Counted from the stretch's first letter, positions 1 through 8,005 are shown. The stretch is DNA of 34,687 nucleotides from Lutibacter sp. (GCF_016342705.1 NZ_JAEINV010000025.1:1-34687); one strand, 5' to 3'. Made by a program: numbers and translations. Notes: generated by a model from the sequence alone, not told the origin.

Positions 1-1
1 A

Positions 2-31
2 AAAACCTGTGAAGATATCTTCACAGGTTTT
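2..31. terminator. Perfect palindrome, terminator of an upstream gene
   Basis: Bases 2-31 form a perfect inverted repeat with arms AAAACCTGTGAAGAT and ATCTTCACAGGTTTT, followed by T-rich sequence. It should end transcription in both directions. The gene it serves lies left of the window. Confidence 0.75.
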
Positions 32-118
32 CATTAATTTTTTTAATAATCGTCAACCTATTTTAGGACGACTCAAATATAACTTTCAATATTTAAATAA
101 GTATCTTATTTTTGTTGA

Positions 119-634
119 ATGAACGAAATTGAAAAATATATTAGGGATATACAAGATTTTCCAAAAGAAGGTGTTTTGTTTAAAGATATTGCAACTTTAT
201 TACAAAACCCAAAGGCAATGCAATTGTGCAAAAATCAATTAATTGCTTTGGTTGGAGATCAAAAAATTGATAAAGTTATTGGAATAGAATCTAGAGGATT
301 TTTTTTCGGAACTTTATTAGCAGAACATTATAATGCAGGATTTATTCCTGTAAGAAAACCAGGAAAGTTGCCATATACAACTATTTCCGAATCGTATGAT
401 TTAGAATATGGAACAGATGCCGTTGAAATACATATTGATGCTATTAAAAAAGGGGAGCATGTACTTATTCATGATGATGTTTTAGCAACAGGAGGAACTG
501 CCAAAGCAGTTTGTCAGTTGGTTGAACGTTTGGGTGGTGAAATTGTTCAATGCAATTTTATAATTCAATTAGATTTTTTAAATGGAAAGGATAAATTAGC
601 AAATTACAATATAACCTCTATATTGCAATATTAA
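119..634 (+). CDS. apt: Adenine phosphoribosyltransferase
   Basis: Cytoplasmic purine-salvage enzyme converting adenine and PRPP to AMP and pyrophosphate. The 171-residue length is typical of the family. The PRPP-binding loop is clear at about residues 115-129 (VLIHDDVLATGGTAKA), and the N-terminal IRDIQDFPKEGVLFKDI stretch and the IGIESRGFFFG segment (54-64) are APRT signatures. The start at 119 gives the usual short N-terminus; no Shine-Dalgarno is visible, as expected in Bacteroidota. A TATTTTTG box at 107-114 resembles the -7 element but lies so close to the start that the transcript would be nearly leaderless. A strong hairpin at 641-680 follows, so the gene is probably monocistronic. 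Confidence 0.95.
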   Translation: MNEIEKYIRDIQDFPKEGVLFKDIATLLQNPKAMQLCKNQLIALVGDQKIDKVIGIESRGFFFGTLLAEHYNAGFIPVRKPGKLPYTTISESYDLEYGTDAVEIHIDAIKKGEHVLIHDDVLATGGTAKAVCQLVERLGGEIVQCNFIIQLDFLNGKDKLANYNITSILQY

Positions 635-640
635 GGTTGA

Positions 641-680
641 AGTAAAAAATAATTTAAATATTATTATTTTTTACTTTTTT
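641..680 (+). terminator. Rho-independent terminator after apt
   Basis: A perfect 13-bp inverted repeat (AGTAAAAAATAAT at 641-653, ATTATTTTTTACT at 663-675) with a 9-base loop runs into six Ts. It separates apt from the kinase gene starting at 717. Confidence 0.75.
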
Positions 681-716
681 TATGAATTCCATTGTTCTAT
701 TTCCTAAATTTAAAAG

Positions 717-2651
717 ATGAAAATTGTAAAAGTAGCTGTCCTCTTTTTTTGTTTATTGCAGTTTTCATCGTGCAATAAAAAGGAAAAAATTGAAACTTCC
801 GAGACGTCTTTAGATTCAATAGATTTTTATATTGAAAAAATGAAAGACCTTAATTTAGTAAGTACCGTTTGTTTAAAATATGCCGATAGCGCACTTTCAT
901 TAGCCAAAAAGGAATCCACAGATACTTTAAAAATTGAAGAAATTTTAAATTTTAAAGTATACTTATTAGGTAGTTTAATGCAAAATGATAGTGCTATATT
1001 TTCGTCAAAAAAACTTATAGATATTTTAGTTAAAAGAAATAACACTACAAGCTTGCATAATTATTATGCTACTTTAGCATATTATTATTCAATTAGTAAT
1101 AAAAAAGATAGTGCGTTTATAGCTTTTAAAAAATCCAATGATATTGCTTTTAAACTAAAAGATAGTCTAAGAATTGGTGAAAATTTGGCGTCAATGGCAA
1201 TCATTCAATCTGATTTTGGCGATTTTAATGGAAGTGATGTTTCTGCAATTAAAGCGTTACAGTTTTTGAATCAGAACAATTTGGTAGGTTTAACATCTGT
1301 TTATAACTGTATAGCTATAAATGCAAAAAAACAACGCGATTATAAAGAAGCCATCTATTGGAATGATAAGGCACTTAAGATTTGTTCAAATGATGTAAGT
1401 AAAATTAGTTTATTAAATAATGAAGCCAGTTATTATAGGTATTTAAAAGAGTACGATAAATCAATAAGTACTTTAACTAATTTATTGAATGATTCGTTGG
1501 TGAACACTATTCCAAAAACAAAAGCAAGAATACTTGATAATTTAGCTTTTACTAAATGGCAAGCTAATGAAAAAGAAGCAGTATTAAATGAATTAATTTT
1601 AGCCTTAAATATTAGAATTCAAGAAAATGATTGGTATGGTCAATTGGCCAGTTATGGACATCTTTCAGATTATTATTCAAAAAAAGACACAAAAAAATCT
1701 GTTGTATATGCAGAAGAATTGTACAAAGTGGCAACAGTTTTAAAAAGTCCACAAGATCAAATAGAAGCATTACAAAAACTTGTTAAGTTTTCATCTCAAA
1801 ATGAAGCAAAACAATATTACAATACTTATATTAAAATAAGTGATAGTATTAATAATGCCGAAAAAAGTGCTTTAAATAAATTTGCTAAAATTAAATATGA
1901 TAGCGAAAAAAATAGAGAAGACAACTTGCAACTTACCGTAAAAACTGTTGAAAATGAGCTGGCATTGCAAAAAGAAAAAACCAGAAATTTAATAGGAGCT
2001 TTATCTAGCGGTACTGTATTAGTTGGATTTATATGTTTTGGTTTTTATTTACGTCAAAAACATAAACAAGAAAAACGAGCAGAAGTTTATAAAACAGAAA
2101 CAAGAATTGCAAAAAAAATTCATGATGAAGTTGCTAATAATGTGGTAAATATTATGAATAAGGTGCAATATACTGATGAAGGTAAAGAGGTGCTTTTAAA
2201 TGAGTTGGAAAAAGTATATTTATTAACGCGTAATATTTCTCATGAAAATAATGCGATTGAAACAGGTGAAAAATTTGAATATTTTTTAAAAGCCATGCTC
2301 TCAAGTTTTAATAATGATAGTACAACGGTTATTATGAAAGACATACATAGTGTTGGATTAAATGAACTTGAAAAGGTAAAGCAAATTGAATTGTTCAGAA
2401 TTTTACAAGAATTAATGGTAAATATGCGGAAACATAGTGAAGCATCATTAGTTGCAATTACTTTTAAAATTGATGGCAATAGTTTTCTAATAAATTACTC
2501 TGATAATGGAGTTGGATTAGATATTAAAGAAATAAATTTTAAAAATGGTCTTCAAAATGTGGAAACCCGTATAAAATCAATAAATGGAACTATTACTTTT
2601 GTTACTTCATTAGGAAATGGCTTTAAAGCTTTTATTAGTTTAAAAAAATAA
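717..2651 (+). CDS. TPR-containing sensor histidine kinase
   Basis: A 644-residue membrane sensor kinase. It starts with a lipoprotein-like signal (LQFSSC, Cys19). Residues about 30-390 are helical, TPR-like repeats predicted to be periplasmic. A charged coiled-coil leads into one membrane helix (about 423-445). The cytoplasmic dimerisation/phosphoacceptor motif RIAKKIHDEVANN has the likely phosphorylated His469. The ATPase domain carries an N-box around 565 (ELMVNMRKHSEA) and a G-box around 595 (DNGVGLD). This HisKA_3/NarX-like layout with N-terminal TPRs is common in Bacteroidota. Only 5 bases separate it from the response regulator at 2657, so the two form an operon and a cognate pair. The signal sensed is unknown. 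Confidence 0.9.
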   Translation: MKIVKVAVLFFCLLQFSSCNKKEKIETSETSLDSIDFYIEKMKDLNLVSTVCLKYADSALSLAKKESTDTLKIEEILNFKVYLLGSLMQNDSAIFSSKKLIDILVKRNNTTSLHNYYATLAYYYSISNKKDSAFIAFKKSNDIAFKLKDSLRIGENLASMAIIQSDFGDFNGSDVSAIKALQFLNQNNLVGLTSVYNCIAINAKKQRDYKEAIYWNDKALKICSNDVSKISLLNNEASYYRYLKEYDKSISTLTNLLNDSLVNTIPKTKARILDNLAFTKWQANEKEAVLNELILALNIRIQENDWYGQLASYGHLSDYYSKKDTKKSVVYAEELYKVATVLKSPQDQIEALQKLVKFSSQNEAKQYYNTYIKISDSINNAEKSALNKFAKIKYDSEKNREDNLQLTVKTVENELALQKEKTRNLIGALSSGTVLVGFICFGFYLRQKHKQEKRAEVYKTETRIAKKIHDEVANNVVNIMNKVQYTDEGKEVLLNELEKVYLLTRNISHENNAIETGEKFEYFLKAMLSSFNNDSTTVIMKDIHSVGLNELEKVKQIELFRILQELMVNMRKHSEASLVAITFKIDGNSFLINYSDNGVGLDIKEINFKNGLQNVETRIKSINGTITFVTSLGNGFKAFISLKK

Positions 2652-2656
2652 TTGTT

Positions 2657-3325
2657 ATGTTTCAAAAGGTATTGATAGCTGAAGATATGGACTTTATTAA
2701 TAGTGGTATTAAGTCTGAATTAACAAAATTATGTATACAGCAAATTGACTATGTTCAATATTGCGATGAAGCTTTTTTAAAACTTAAAAGAGCAAGTTTA
2801 GATAATGATCCTTACGATTTATTAATTAGCGATTTATCATTTGATGAAGATGCAACAGTGCAAGAGTTAAAAACTGGAGATCAGTTAGTTGAAAAAGTAA
2901 GAAAGGAATTTCCTTCCTTAAAAATTGTTGTATTTTCAGTAGAAGATAAAACTTTTAGAGTTCAAACATTATTTAATGACTTTAAAATTAATGCTTTTGT
3001 ATGGAAAAGTAGAGAAGGTTTACGGGAATTAAAAAAAGCGATTCAGCTAATTTATAATTCTAAAAAAACCTATATTTCTCCGCATGTTGCAAGTGCACTT
3101 TCTAAAAATGAAGCAATTGAAATATCTGATTACGATATTTTTTTACTAGAATGTCTTTCTAATGGAAACTCTCAAGAAGACATAAGTAAAAGCCTAGAGA
3201 AAAAAAGTTGGACACCTTCTAGTATGAGTTCCATAGAGAAAAGGTTAAAATTTTTAAGAGAACATTTTAATGCAAATAACCCTGCGCACTTGGTATCAAT
3301 TACTAAAGATTTAGGTCTTATCTAA
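2657..3325 (+). CDS. Response regulator, REC plus C-terminal helix-turn-helix
   Basis: A 222-residue response regulator. The receiver domain (about 1-130) has the acidic pair E9/D10, phosphoacceptor D59 (LLISDLSFDED) and conserved K117. The C-terminal part (about 155-222) is a helical DNA-binding domain resembling the LuxR/NarL type, although its recognition region (SSMSSIEKRLKFLREHF) is divergent. It is the probable partner of the kinase ending 5 bases upstream. A TACGG..CCGTA palindrome lies 15 bases after the stop and a second one 180 bases further on. They could be its operators, but this is inference from proximity. Confidence 0.9.
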   Translation: MFQKVLIAEDMDFINSGIKSELTKLCIQQIDYVQYCDEAFLKLKRASLDNDPYDLLISDLSFDEDATVQELKTGDQLVEKVRKEFPSLKIVVFSVEDKTFRVQTLFNDFKINAFVWKSREGLRELKKAIQLIYNSKKTYISPHVASALSKNEAIEISDYDIFLLECLSNGNSQEDISKSLEKKSWTPSSMSSIEKRLKFLREHFNANNPAHLVSITKDLGLI

Positions 3326-3339
3326 AAAAAATCAACAGC

Positions 3340-3357
3340 TTTACGGAAATCCGTAAA
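3340..3357. promoter_or_regulatory. Palindrome TTTACGGA-AA-TCCGTAAA
   Basis: A perfect 8-bp inverted repeat with a 2-base centre just after the response regulator stop. It lacks a T tail, so it is not a normal terminator. Its core matches the loop-proximal part of the hairpin at 3511-3548. It is either an operator of the neighbouring regulator or a short RNA hairpin. Confidence 0.4.
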
Positions 3358-3454
3358 CAATACATTTTAATATAAAGTATCTTTAACCTATTAAAAATAT
3401 CAGTTCAAATTGTATGTTATTGAGGGTTTGTATTTGGAGAATTGCTATACTTAA

Positions 3455-3552
3455 AAGATAACAAGAACTTTCATGTTAAAAGGAAGGTTTAACCTCAAAA
3501 GTTTACAAAAAAAACAAGGCCTTACGGGAAACCGTAAGGTTTTGTTTTTTTT
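3455..3552 (+). ncRNA. Possible small RNA ending in a strong terminator
   Basis: The 268-base gap between the response regulator and the PEGA lipoprotein has no ORF. A weak promoter-like TTTG...TATACTT lies at about 3426-3456, a small hairpin (GTTAAA/TTTAAC) at about 3475-3493, and the region ends in the terminator at 3511-3552. This is the usual form of an intergenic small RNA, but it could equally be the 3' untranslated region of the response regulator mRNA. Confidence 0.3.
3511..3552 (+). terminator. 17-bp-stem terminator with GAAA tetraloop
   Basis: Left arm 3511-3527 and right arm 3532-3548 pair over 17 positions, with two G-U wobbles, around a GAAA tetraloop and continue into Ts. The apex CCTTACGG/CCGTAAGG repeats the core of the palindrome at 3340-3357, so the element may also be a protein-binding site in DNA. 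Confidence 0.75.
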
Positions 3553-3593
3553 AGTGTTTAAATTTGAGTTAAATAATTTTAAATAATATAAAA

Positions 3594-4049
3594 ATGAAAA
3601 AAATTACATTAATGTTAGCCGCTCTAATCGTTTTCTCAAGTTGTGCATCAATTTTTACAGGAGCAAAAAGAAATGTTTTATTTGAATCAGACCCTTCAGG
3701 AGCAAAAGTATTTGTAAATGGGTTTGAGAAGGGTATTACTCCAACACAAATTAAAGTCAAAGCTGATGACCGAATTGATTTTAGAATTGATAATTATAAG
3801 GAAAGAGTAGTTGTGATGGATAGTAAATTTAATCTTGTGAGTATATTGAATGGATTTAGTATTATAGGTTGGGGAGTTGATGCTTTGACAGGTTCATTAA
3901 AAAGAGTAGATACAAATTATGTTAAAGTAACATTAGAAGAAAAACAAAGTACAACAGCTGTAAATGATTACCTAAAAAAAGGAGTGATTTCAAAAGTAAA
4001 TATTGATACTGAAAGTAAGATTATTGAAACTATTATTGTTTTAAACTAA
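3594..4049 (+). CDS. PEGA-domain lipoprotein
   Basis: A 151-residue secreted lipoprotein. The signal peptide ends in the lipobox VFSSC with Cys17, predicting lipid anchoring in the cell envelope. Residues about 27-75 (VLFESDPSGAKVFVNGFEKG onward) match the PEGA pattern, a small beta-sandwich found in many surface proteins. A hydrophobic glycine-rich stretch (about 86-102, ILNGFSIIGWGVDALTG) follows, as in related Bacteroidota lipoproteins. No enzymatic motif is visible. It is flanked by terminators at 3511-3552 and 4074-4115, so it is probably a single-gene unit. Function is unknown. Confidence 0.8.
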   Translation: MKKITLMLAALIVFSSCASIFTGAKRNVLFESDPSGAKVFVNGFEKGITPTQIKVKADDRIDFRIDNYKERVVVMDSKFNLVSILNGFSIIGWGVDALTGSLKRVDTNYVKVTLEEKQSTTAVNDYLKKGVISKVNIDTESKIIETIIVLN

Positions 4050-4073
4050 TATTATTAAGGTAAGTTTAATTAA

Positions 4074-4115
4074 AACAACCTCATGTGGTTTAATACAAGA
4101 GGTTGTTTTTTGATA
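4074..4115. terminator. Bidirectional terminator between converging genes
   Basis: AAAACAACCTC and GAGGTTGTTTT form an 11-bp stem followed by Ts on the plus strand and by TTTT on the minus strand. It can end both the PEGA lipoprotein transcript and the convergent reductase gene at 4143. Confidence 0.75.
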
Positions 4116-4142
4116 TATTCGCTTTAATAAGTTATTTAAAAT

Positions 4143-5252
4143 TTAGTTGTCAGTATAAAAAGGATAATCTGTATATCCATTTTCACCAGTATCTGAATAA
4201 AATGTATCAACATTCCAAGAAGCTAAAGGAACGTTTTTTTCAAACCTTTCTGCCAAATCTGGATTTGAAATAAATAATTTTCCATAAGCTACTAAATCAG
4301 CTAAACCTTCTTCAATAACTTTATTTCCTTTTTCCTGATTAAAATTATTATTGATAATAAGTGTTCCGTTATACAATGGGCGAAAATGTGTTGCTATGTT
4401 TTGTACAGCATGCATAACTTTAGAAACATCTGTAAAAGGTTCAGAAAGATGCACATAAGCAAGGTTGTAATTATTTAATTTTTGAAGTACATATTCAAAC
4501 AAAGGAATTGTTTCTTCATCAACATCAATTCCATGTAAATTATGCATAGATGGATTAAACCGAACCCCAATTCTATTTTCAGGAAAAACCTGACTAATTT
4601 CATCTAAAACTTCAAAGAAAAAACGCGCTCTATTTTCAATAGTTCCTCCATAAGCATCTTTTCTTTGGTTGGAACATTTATTAAAAAATTGATGAAATAA
4701 GTAGCCATTTGAAGAATGAATTTCTAAACCATCAAATCCTGCTTTTTTTGCATTAATTGCGGCTTGTTTAAATTCTTCAATGGTAGTTTTTATATCATTT
4801 AAAGTCATTTCTTTTGGAGTAACAGTATCTTTAAAACCGTTAGGAGTAAAAGATTTTGAGTTTGGGTTGATAGCGCTCGGCGCAAATGGTAGCGATCCAT
4901 TGTGAAAATCGGGATGAGAAACTCTGCCAACATGCCACAATTGAATAAATATTTTACCACCTTTTGTATGAACAGCATCGGTGACTGCTTTCCATCCTTT
5001 TATTTGAGCTTCAGCATAAATTCCTGGAGTATTTACATAGCCAACAGCTTGTTTTGAAATTTGAGATCCTTCGGTAATTATAAGGCCTGCACTTGCTCTT
5101 TGGGTATAATATTTTACTTGTAATTGAGTAGGAGCGTGTTCCTTATTATTACATCTAGAACGCGTCATTGGAGCAATTACCAATCTATTTTTTAAAAGTA
5201 AATCTCCCATTTTATAAGGAGTCAAAAGCGGTTGAATTTTTGTTGTTTTCAT
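4143..5252 (-). CDS. Old yellow enzyme family alkene reductase
   Basis: FMN-dependent NAD(P)H ene-reductase of the OYE/NemA family, reducing activated C=C bonds and possibly nitro compounds or electrophiles in the cytoplasm. The TIM-barrel landmarks are present: LLTPYKMGDLLLKNRLVIAPMTR near the N-terminus, IIEGSQIS-like ITEGSQISKQAVGY, IQLWHVGRVSHPD, the HSSNGYLFHQFFN segment with the His/Asn substrate pair, and RFNPS. An open frame extends upstream to 5366, but the extra 38 residues translate the intergenic repeat at 5313-5444, so MKTTKIQPLL at 5252 is the likely start, giving 369 residues, normal for the family. It is the leftmost gene of the minus-strand cassette run, and no repeat element follows its stop. 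It may be the array's distal end or an ordinary chromosomal gene. Confidence 0.9.
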   Translation of the reverse strand: MKTTKIQPLLTPYKMGDLLLKNRLVIAPMTRSRCNNKEHAPTQLQVKYYTQRASAGLIITEGSQISKQAVGYVNTPGIYAEAQIKGWKAVTDAVHTKGGKIFIQLWHVGRVSHPDFHNGSLPFAPSAINPNSKSFTPNGFKDTVTPKEMTLNDIKTTIEEFKQAAINAKKAGFDGLEIHSSNGYLFHQFFNKCSNQRKDAYGGTIENRARFFFEVLDEISQVFPENRIGVRFNPSMHNLHGIDVDEETIPLFEYVLQKLNNYNLAYVHLSEPFTDVSKVMHAVQNIATHFRPLYNGTLIINNNFNQEKGNKVIEEGLADLVAYGKLFISNPDLAERFEKNVPLASWNVDTFYSDTGENGYTDYPFYTDN

Positions 5253-5312
5253 TTTGTTAACTTTTTGTAAATAGCATTCAGTAATTGAATTCTGTATTTT
5301 CATTTTTAATGA

Positions 5313-5444
5313 CCAACTACTGTCTTTTATAAGCATTTTGCGACTGGAAAATCGGCGGTTTTTCAATTATAGTAAATTACTTATTGAATGTTTGCTGTTT
5401 TAACTAGTTAAAATTTATGCATAAATTTCATGAATTGTTGTAAC
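5313..5444 (-). repeat. attC-like intergenic element A (type 1)
   Basis: A 132-bp element after the DUF2071 gene. Its outer parts form an imperfect inverted repeat; read on the minus strand it starts TTACAACAATTCATG and ends with GTAGTTGGTC. The middle holds the GACTGGAAAATC...GTTTTTC hairpin and TTGAATGTTTG, shared with elements B, C and D. The stop codon of the DUF2071 gene lies inside its end. It is interpreted as a recombination site carried at the 3' end of a gene cassette. Confidence 0.65.
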
Positions 5445-6168
5445 TAGTTTTTTCTTTTTTATTCTTTCCCCAAGAAATTACTTTTACTCCCTTTGAGTAT
5501 TGAATTTTTTTCGGTTCGTTTTTAATTAATTTATCAAATCTTGTATAATTTAATTCTAAATTTTTCAATTCTATCTCATTAAATGACCATTCTAAATGAT
5601 GAATTTCAAATTCATTAATTGACTTTTCTGTATCTTGGAAAAGAGCATATCTTTCGGTCAGCCATTTGTCTAATTCTGATTTTTTTGTTATTTCTTTTCC
5701 AACGGTAAACTGAATATTTAATTTATCGTTAAATTTGGAGTTATTTGATTCGTACTGATTTTCAGATCGTTTTATTTTTGAAAATCTATATGGAAGTTCA
5801 GATATTTCTTTAGCAACTTTACAAGACAAACTTTTTCCGCCTTCAATGCTCAAAAAATACACTCCAGTTTTATTATTGGATTTTACATAAGTTCGGATAT
5901 TAATTTCATCGAAATTTGAAATCGGCGGGAAAGAAGGTAGGTTTTTAGGTCTAATCTTTTCCATTGTAAAAGCAACAACTGAAATCCAGGGTTTTTCGTC
6001 AAAAAGGTCAATTTCAAGTTCCTTTGGGACAAATTTTTTCAATTCGGATAATTCCACTTGCCAATGAAGAAATATTGCATTATTCCATTCTTGATAAAAT
6101 TTCCAAGTATCAGTCGGAATTTTCCAAGGTCTGTGATTTGTGGTATTTAAGATCTCTCGTATTGTCAT
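5428..6168 (-). CDS. DUF2071 (YqjF-like) protein
   Basis: A 246-residue soluble protein of the DUF2071 family. Visible family features are FYQEWNNAIFLHWQV near the N-terminus, the WISVVAFTMEKIRP segment, NEIN-like FDEINIRTYV, and GVYFLSIEGGKSLSCKVAKE. DUF2071 members adopt an acetoacetate-decarboxylase-like fold, but the biochemical role is not established. The last codons lie within repeat element A, and the start at 6168 lies just left of element B. Gene plus element A forms one cassette-like unit of about 0.86 kb. Start choice is supported by the short gap to element B. Confidence 0.8.
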   Translation of the reverse strand: MTIREILNTTNHRPWKIPTDTWKFYQEWNNAIFLHWQVELSELKKFVPKELEIDLFDEKPWISVVAFTMEKIRPKNLPSFPPISNFDEINIRTYVKSNNKTGVYFLSIEGGKSLSCKVAKEISELPYRFSKIKRSENQYESNNSKFNDKLNIQFTVGKEITKKSELDKWLTERYALFQDTEKSINEFEIHHLEWSFNEIELKNLELNYTRFDKLIKNEPKKIQYSKGVKVISWGKNKKEKTSYNNS

Positions 6169-6179
6169 TTTCTCAAATT

Positions 6180-6311
6180 GGCTGCGAGTTTTTATATGAT
6201 TTGTACGACTTGAAAATCAGAAATTTCTCGGACGCAGTAAATCTTTTGTTGAATGTTTGTTGTTTGGACTATATAAAATTCAGGCATAAATTATATGAGG
6301 TATTGTAATTT
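6180..6311 (-). repeat. attC-like intergenic element B (type 1)
   Basis: A 132-bp type 1 element after the 57-residue gene. Terminal inverted repeats pair TATATGATTTGTAC (left) with GCATAAATTATATGAGG (right). The internal TTGAAAATC hairpin and TTGAATGTTTGTTGTTTGG are shared with A, C and D. Its minus-strand 3' end, CTCGCAGCC, looks like a degenerate CGTTAGCC core. Confidence 0.7.
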
Positions 6312-6409
6312 GTTGCTTTTCACTTTAATTATTTTTAATTCCTAAAATCAATCAGCCTAATGATTGAAAAGTCAGAAATATTTCTCTTTTTATTGCAATT
6401 TTTTTTTAG

Positions 6410-6583
6410 TTAAACTTCTTCTTTGAAATTAGATTTTTCAAAAACCGCCAAAACAAATCCAGCTCCAGTTATCGCTCCAATTAAAGCATTCATAAACCAA
6501 CCTGATTCTAAATGGTGATTTACAAACATTAAAGAAAATCCTAACAAGAATAAGACTATTCCTAAAATTCTCATTTTATTCAT
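6410..6583 (-). CDS. Small two-helix membrane protein (57 aa)
   Basis: A 57-residue ORF beginning MNKMRILGIVLFLLGFSLMF and ending FEKSNFKEEV. It has two hydrophobic segments (about 5-21 and 32-47) separated by VNHHLESGW, predicting a small inner-membrane hairpin with a charged C-terminal tail. It is the only plausible gene between elements B and I, and has the same strand and position as the other cassette genes, which supports it as real despite its size. It is not recognised as a named family, and no function can be assigned. Confidence 0.6.
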   Translation of the reverse strand: MNKMRILGIVLFLLGFSLMFVNHHLESGWFMNALIGAITGAGFVLAVFEKSNFKEEV

Positions 6584-6603
6584 AATTATTTTTTTTGGTA
6601 CTA

Positions 6604-6735
6604 TTTAGCAACAGTTTAGGCTAAGAAATTTTGCGGTAAGTAAACCGTAATTTTCCGCTGTTAGTTTTGAGGTATAAAGTTAATGAAATTTTCGTATTTA
6701 GTATTGTGTAACAATTTTTTATTCTTGTTGTAATT
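6604..6735 (-). repeat. attC-like intergenic element I (type 2, divergent)
   Basis: This gap contains about 132 bp bounded by TTTAGCAACAG on the left and TTGTTGTAATTTG on the right, which form an imperfect inverted repeat. Inside are further hairpins, GCGG..CCGC with CGGTaagtaAACCG. The size and position match the other elements, but the sequence is divergent, so the limits are approximate. Confidence 0.45.
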
Positions 6736-6768
6736 TGTTTCATTCAATTTAATAATTCTTGTCTACAA

Positions 6769-7197
6769 TCAGATTTGTACTTGATAGGCAATAAGTAAAC
6801 AGCTTGAAATGATTAGGATGTTTATAGAAGCTCGAATTGTCCACGTGAATTTTGAATAGTCAATTTTTACATAATCACCTATGATCACACAAAAACCCAT
6901 GAATAAAAACCAAGGAGTTAATAGTAATGCAAATTCCCATCTTAATAGCATTATTACTAAATCATGTAAAAAACCACTGAATGCAAATGTGATTAAAAGA
7001 GATAAGGAAGCTGGAAATATGATTTTAAGCGGCTTAAAAATATATTTTCCCAAATAATAACTCCAAATTGGATTCCAATATTTCCAAAATTTTGAAAATT
7101 TTCCGGCTCCAAAAGAACGAAACATCATATTCCGAAGTGAATAACTTGCTCCTAACGGAACGCCGTTTCTTTTTTTTATATAATCAGATAAATTCAA
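6769..7197 (-). CDS. Small MBOAT-like membrane protein
   Basis: A 142-residue integral membrane protein. FWKYWNPIWSYYLGKYIFKPL (about 37-57) followed by a helix ending in SGFLHDL (about 74-80) resembles the central part of MBOAT acyltransferases, including the conserved membrane His (His78). Three or four hydrophobic segments are visible (about 62-77, 86-107 and 124-140). At 142 residues it is far shorter than complete MBOAT enzymes, so it is either a stand-alone short family or a fragment. The start MNLSDYIKKRNGVPLG looks natural and the reading frame is intact, which argues against recent decay. It sits between elements I and J in the minus-strand array. Confidence 0.65.
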   Translation of the reverse strand: MNLSDYIKKRNGVPLGASYSLRNMMFRSFGAGKFSKFWKYWNPIWSYYLGKYIFKPLKIIFPASLSLLITFAFSGFLHDLVIMLLRWEFALLLTPWFLFMGFCVIIGDYVKIDYSKFTWTIRASINILIISSCLLIAYQVQI

Positions 7198-7214
7198 ATT
7201 TTAATTTATTGTAT

Positions 7215-7373
7215 TAATGAGTCTAATGTCTTGGATTAAAATATGGCTAAAGATTTAAAATGATTTTAAGTTGATAATTGATATACCATATTCGTTGTTT
7301 TTTTAATTTCCTTTTTTGAGTCTAAACATACAGCTTTTCAATCCGCAAACTTTTTTAATTCGATTGAGTGAGC
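7215..7373 (-). repeat. attC-like intergenic element J (type 3, pair of G)
   Basis: Bases 7233-7294 align closely with 9062-9120 in element G, sharing ATGGCTAAAG/TTGGCTACAG and AAAATGnTTTTAAGT. Both begin TAATGAGTnTAA. The right end (CGATTGAGTGAGC) resembles the CGCATTGTTAGC end of G. The total is about 158 bp, close to the 154 bp of G. It is probably a decayed copy; limits are approximate. Confidence 0.45.
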
Positions 7374-7411
7374 AATTCCGATATTCGCTAAATTTCACTA
7401 AAATTCTATGG

Positions 7412-7627
7412 CTAAATTGTAAAACCTATCCAATTAACTAAAAATATTATACAAGTGGTTATTCCCAAACTAGCTAATGATAAACGCAACCAATATTTTG
7501 TCATTCCATCATAAATTTTCCACATTTTCTCTCCTCTTTCTTTTCTGCTTTTTTTCAATGTTAATTTAGCTAGGATTAACGTAACTATTATAAAAATCAA
7601 TATTGCTATTATCCAAAATTTTATCAT
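7412..7627 (-). CDS. Small membrane protein (71 aa)
   Basis: A 71-residue protein with two predicted membrane helices: WIIAILIFIIVTLILAKLTL near the N-terminus and LASLGITTCIIFLVNWIGF near the C-terminus. A basic loop between them (KKSRKERGEKMWK) would face the cytoplasm. The family is not recognised. It is an independent unit between elements J and K, on the same strand as its neighbours. Confidence 0.6.
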   Translation of the reverse strand: MIKFWIIAILIFIIVTLILAKLTLKKSRKERGEKMWKIYDGMTKYWLRLSLASLGITTCIIFLVNWIGFTI

Positions 7628-7664
7628 AACCTATTTGTTTTGTTTAATTTTTCCTAATCTATCA

Positions 7665-7750
7665 GAATGAGAACCAAACGGAATCTCAACTTACGCTTTG
7701 TCATTTTCAATGCTTGTTTCGTTCTTCATCCTTCCGTTTTTAACTCTCTT
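7665..7750 (-). repeat. Inverted repeat after the 77-aa gene (element K)
   Basis: AATGAGAACCAAACGGAA (7665-7682) and the region TTCCGTTTTTAACTCTCTT (about 7733-7751) are imperfect inverted copies separated by about 50 bases. It occupies the same position as the other attC-like elements but does not align with types 1-3. Confidence 0.35.
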
Positions 7751-7771
7751 TCTTCAATTTCAAGACTTTTT

Positions 7772-8005
7772 TTATTGTTTTTGTAGCCATATCCTAATTT
7801 CTTTTCGTAAAGATACTTCAGGTTTTGGTAACGGAATTGTTTGTCCAAATTGTTTACTTCTTTTAAATTTTGAAAAGGTAGTTTTATGTTTTTTCCAATC
7901 TTCGGGATACAATTCTAAGAACTTATTAAAAAAACTTTGTTCATCAATTTTTCCTTCCATTTTAGAAAGTACATCTTTAAATTTTTGCTCTTGTTCTATA
8001 ATCAT
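7772..8005 (-). CDS. Small hypothetical protein (77 aa)
   Basis: A 77-residue, highly charged, soluble protein (MIIEQEQKFKDVLSKMEGKI...) with predicted helices and the segment ELYPEDWKKHKTTFSKFKRSKQFGQTIPLPKPE. A longer open frame on the opposite strand (7698-8030) has no sensible composition, and the minus strand agrees with all neighbours. The family is not recognised and function is unknown. It is one unit of the array, between K and H. Confidence 0.5.
   Translation of the reverse strand: MIIEQEQKFKDVLSKMEGKIDEQSFFNKFLELYPEDWKKHKTTFSKFKRSKQFGQTIPLPKPEVSLRKEIRIWLQKQ

Noticed and set aside
3326-3593. Riboswitch
   Set aside because: No conserved riboswitch core recognised; only simple palindromes and a terminator.
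5253-5366. N-terminal extension of the OYE reductase
   Set aside because: The 38 extra residues are translated repeat element A and have no resemblance to the enzyme family.
6024-6308. Plus-strand 94-residue ORF
   Set aside because: It overlaps the DUF2071 gene and repeat element B; its second half is repeat translation.
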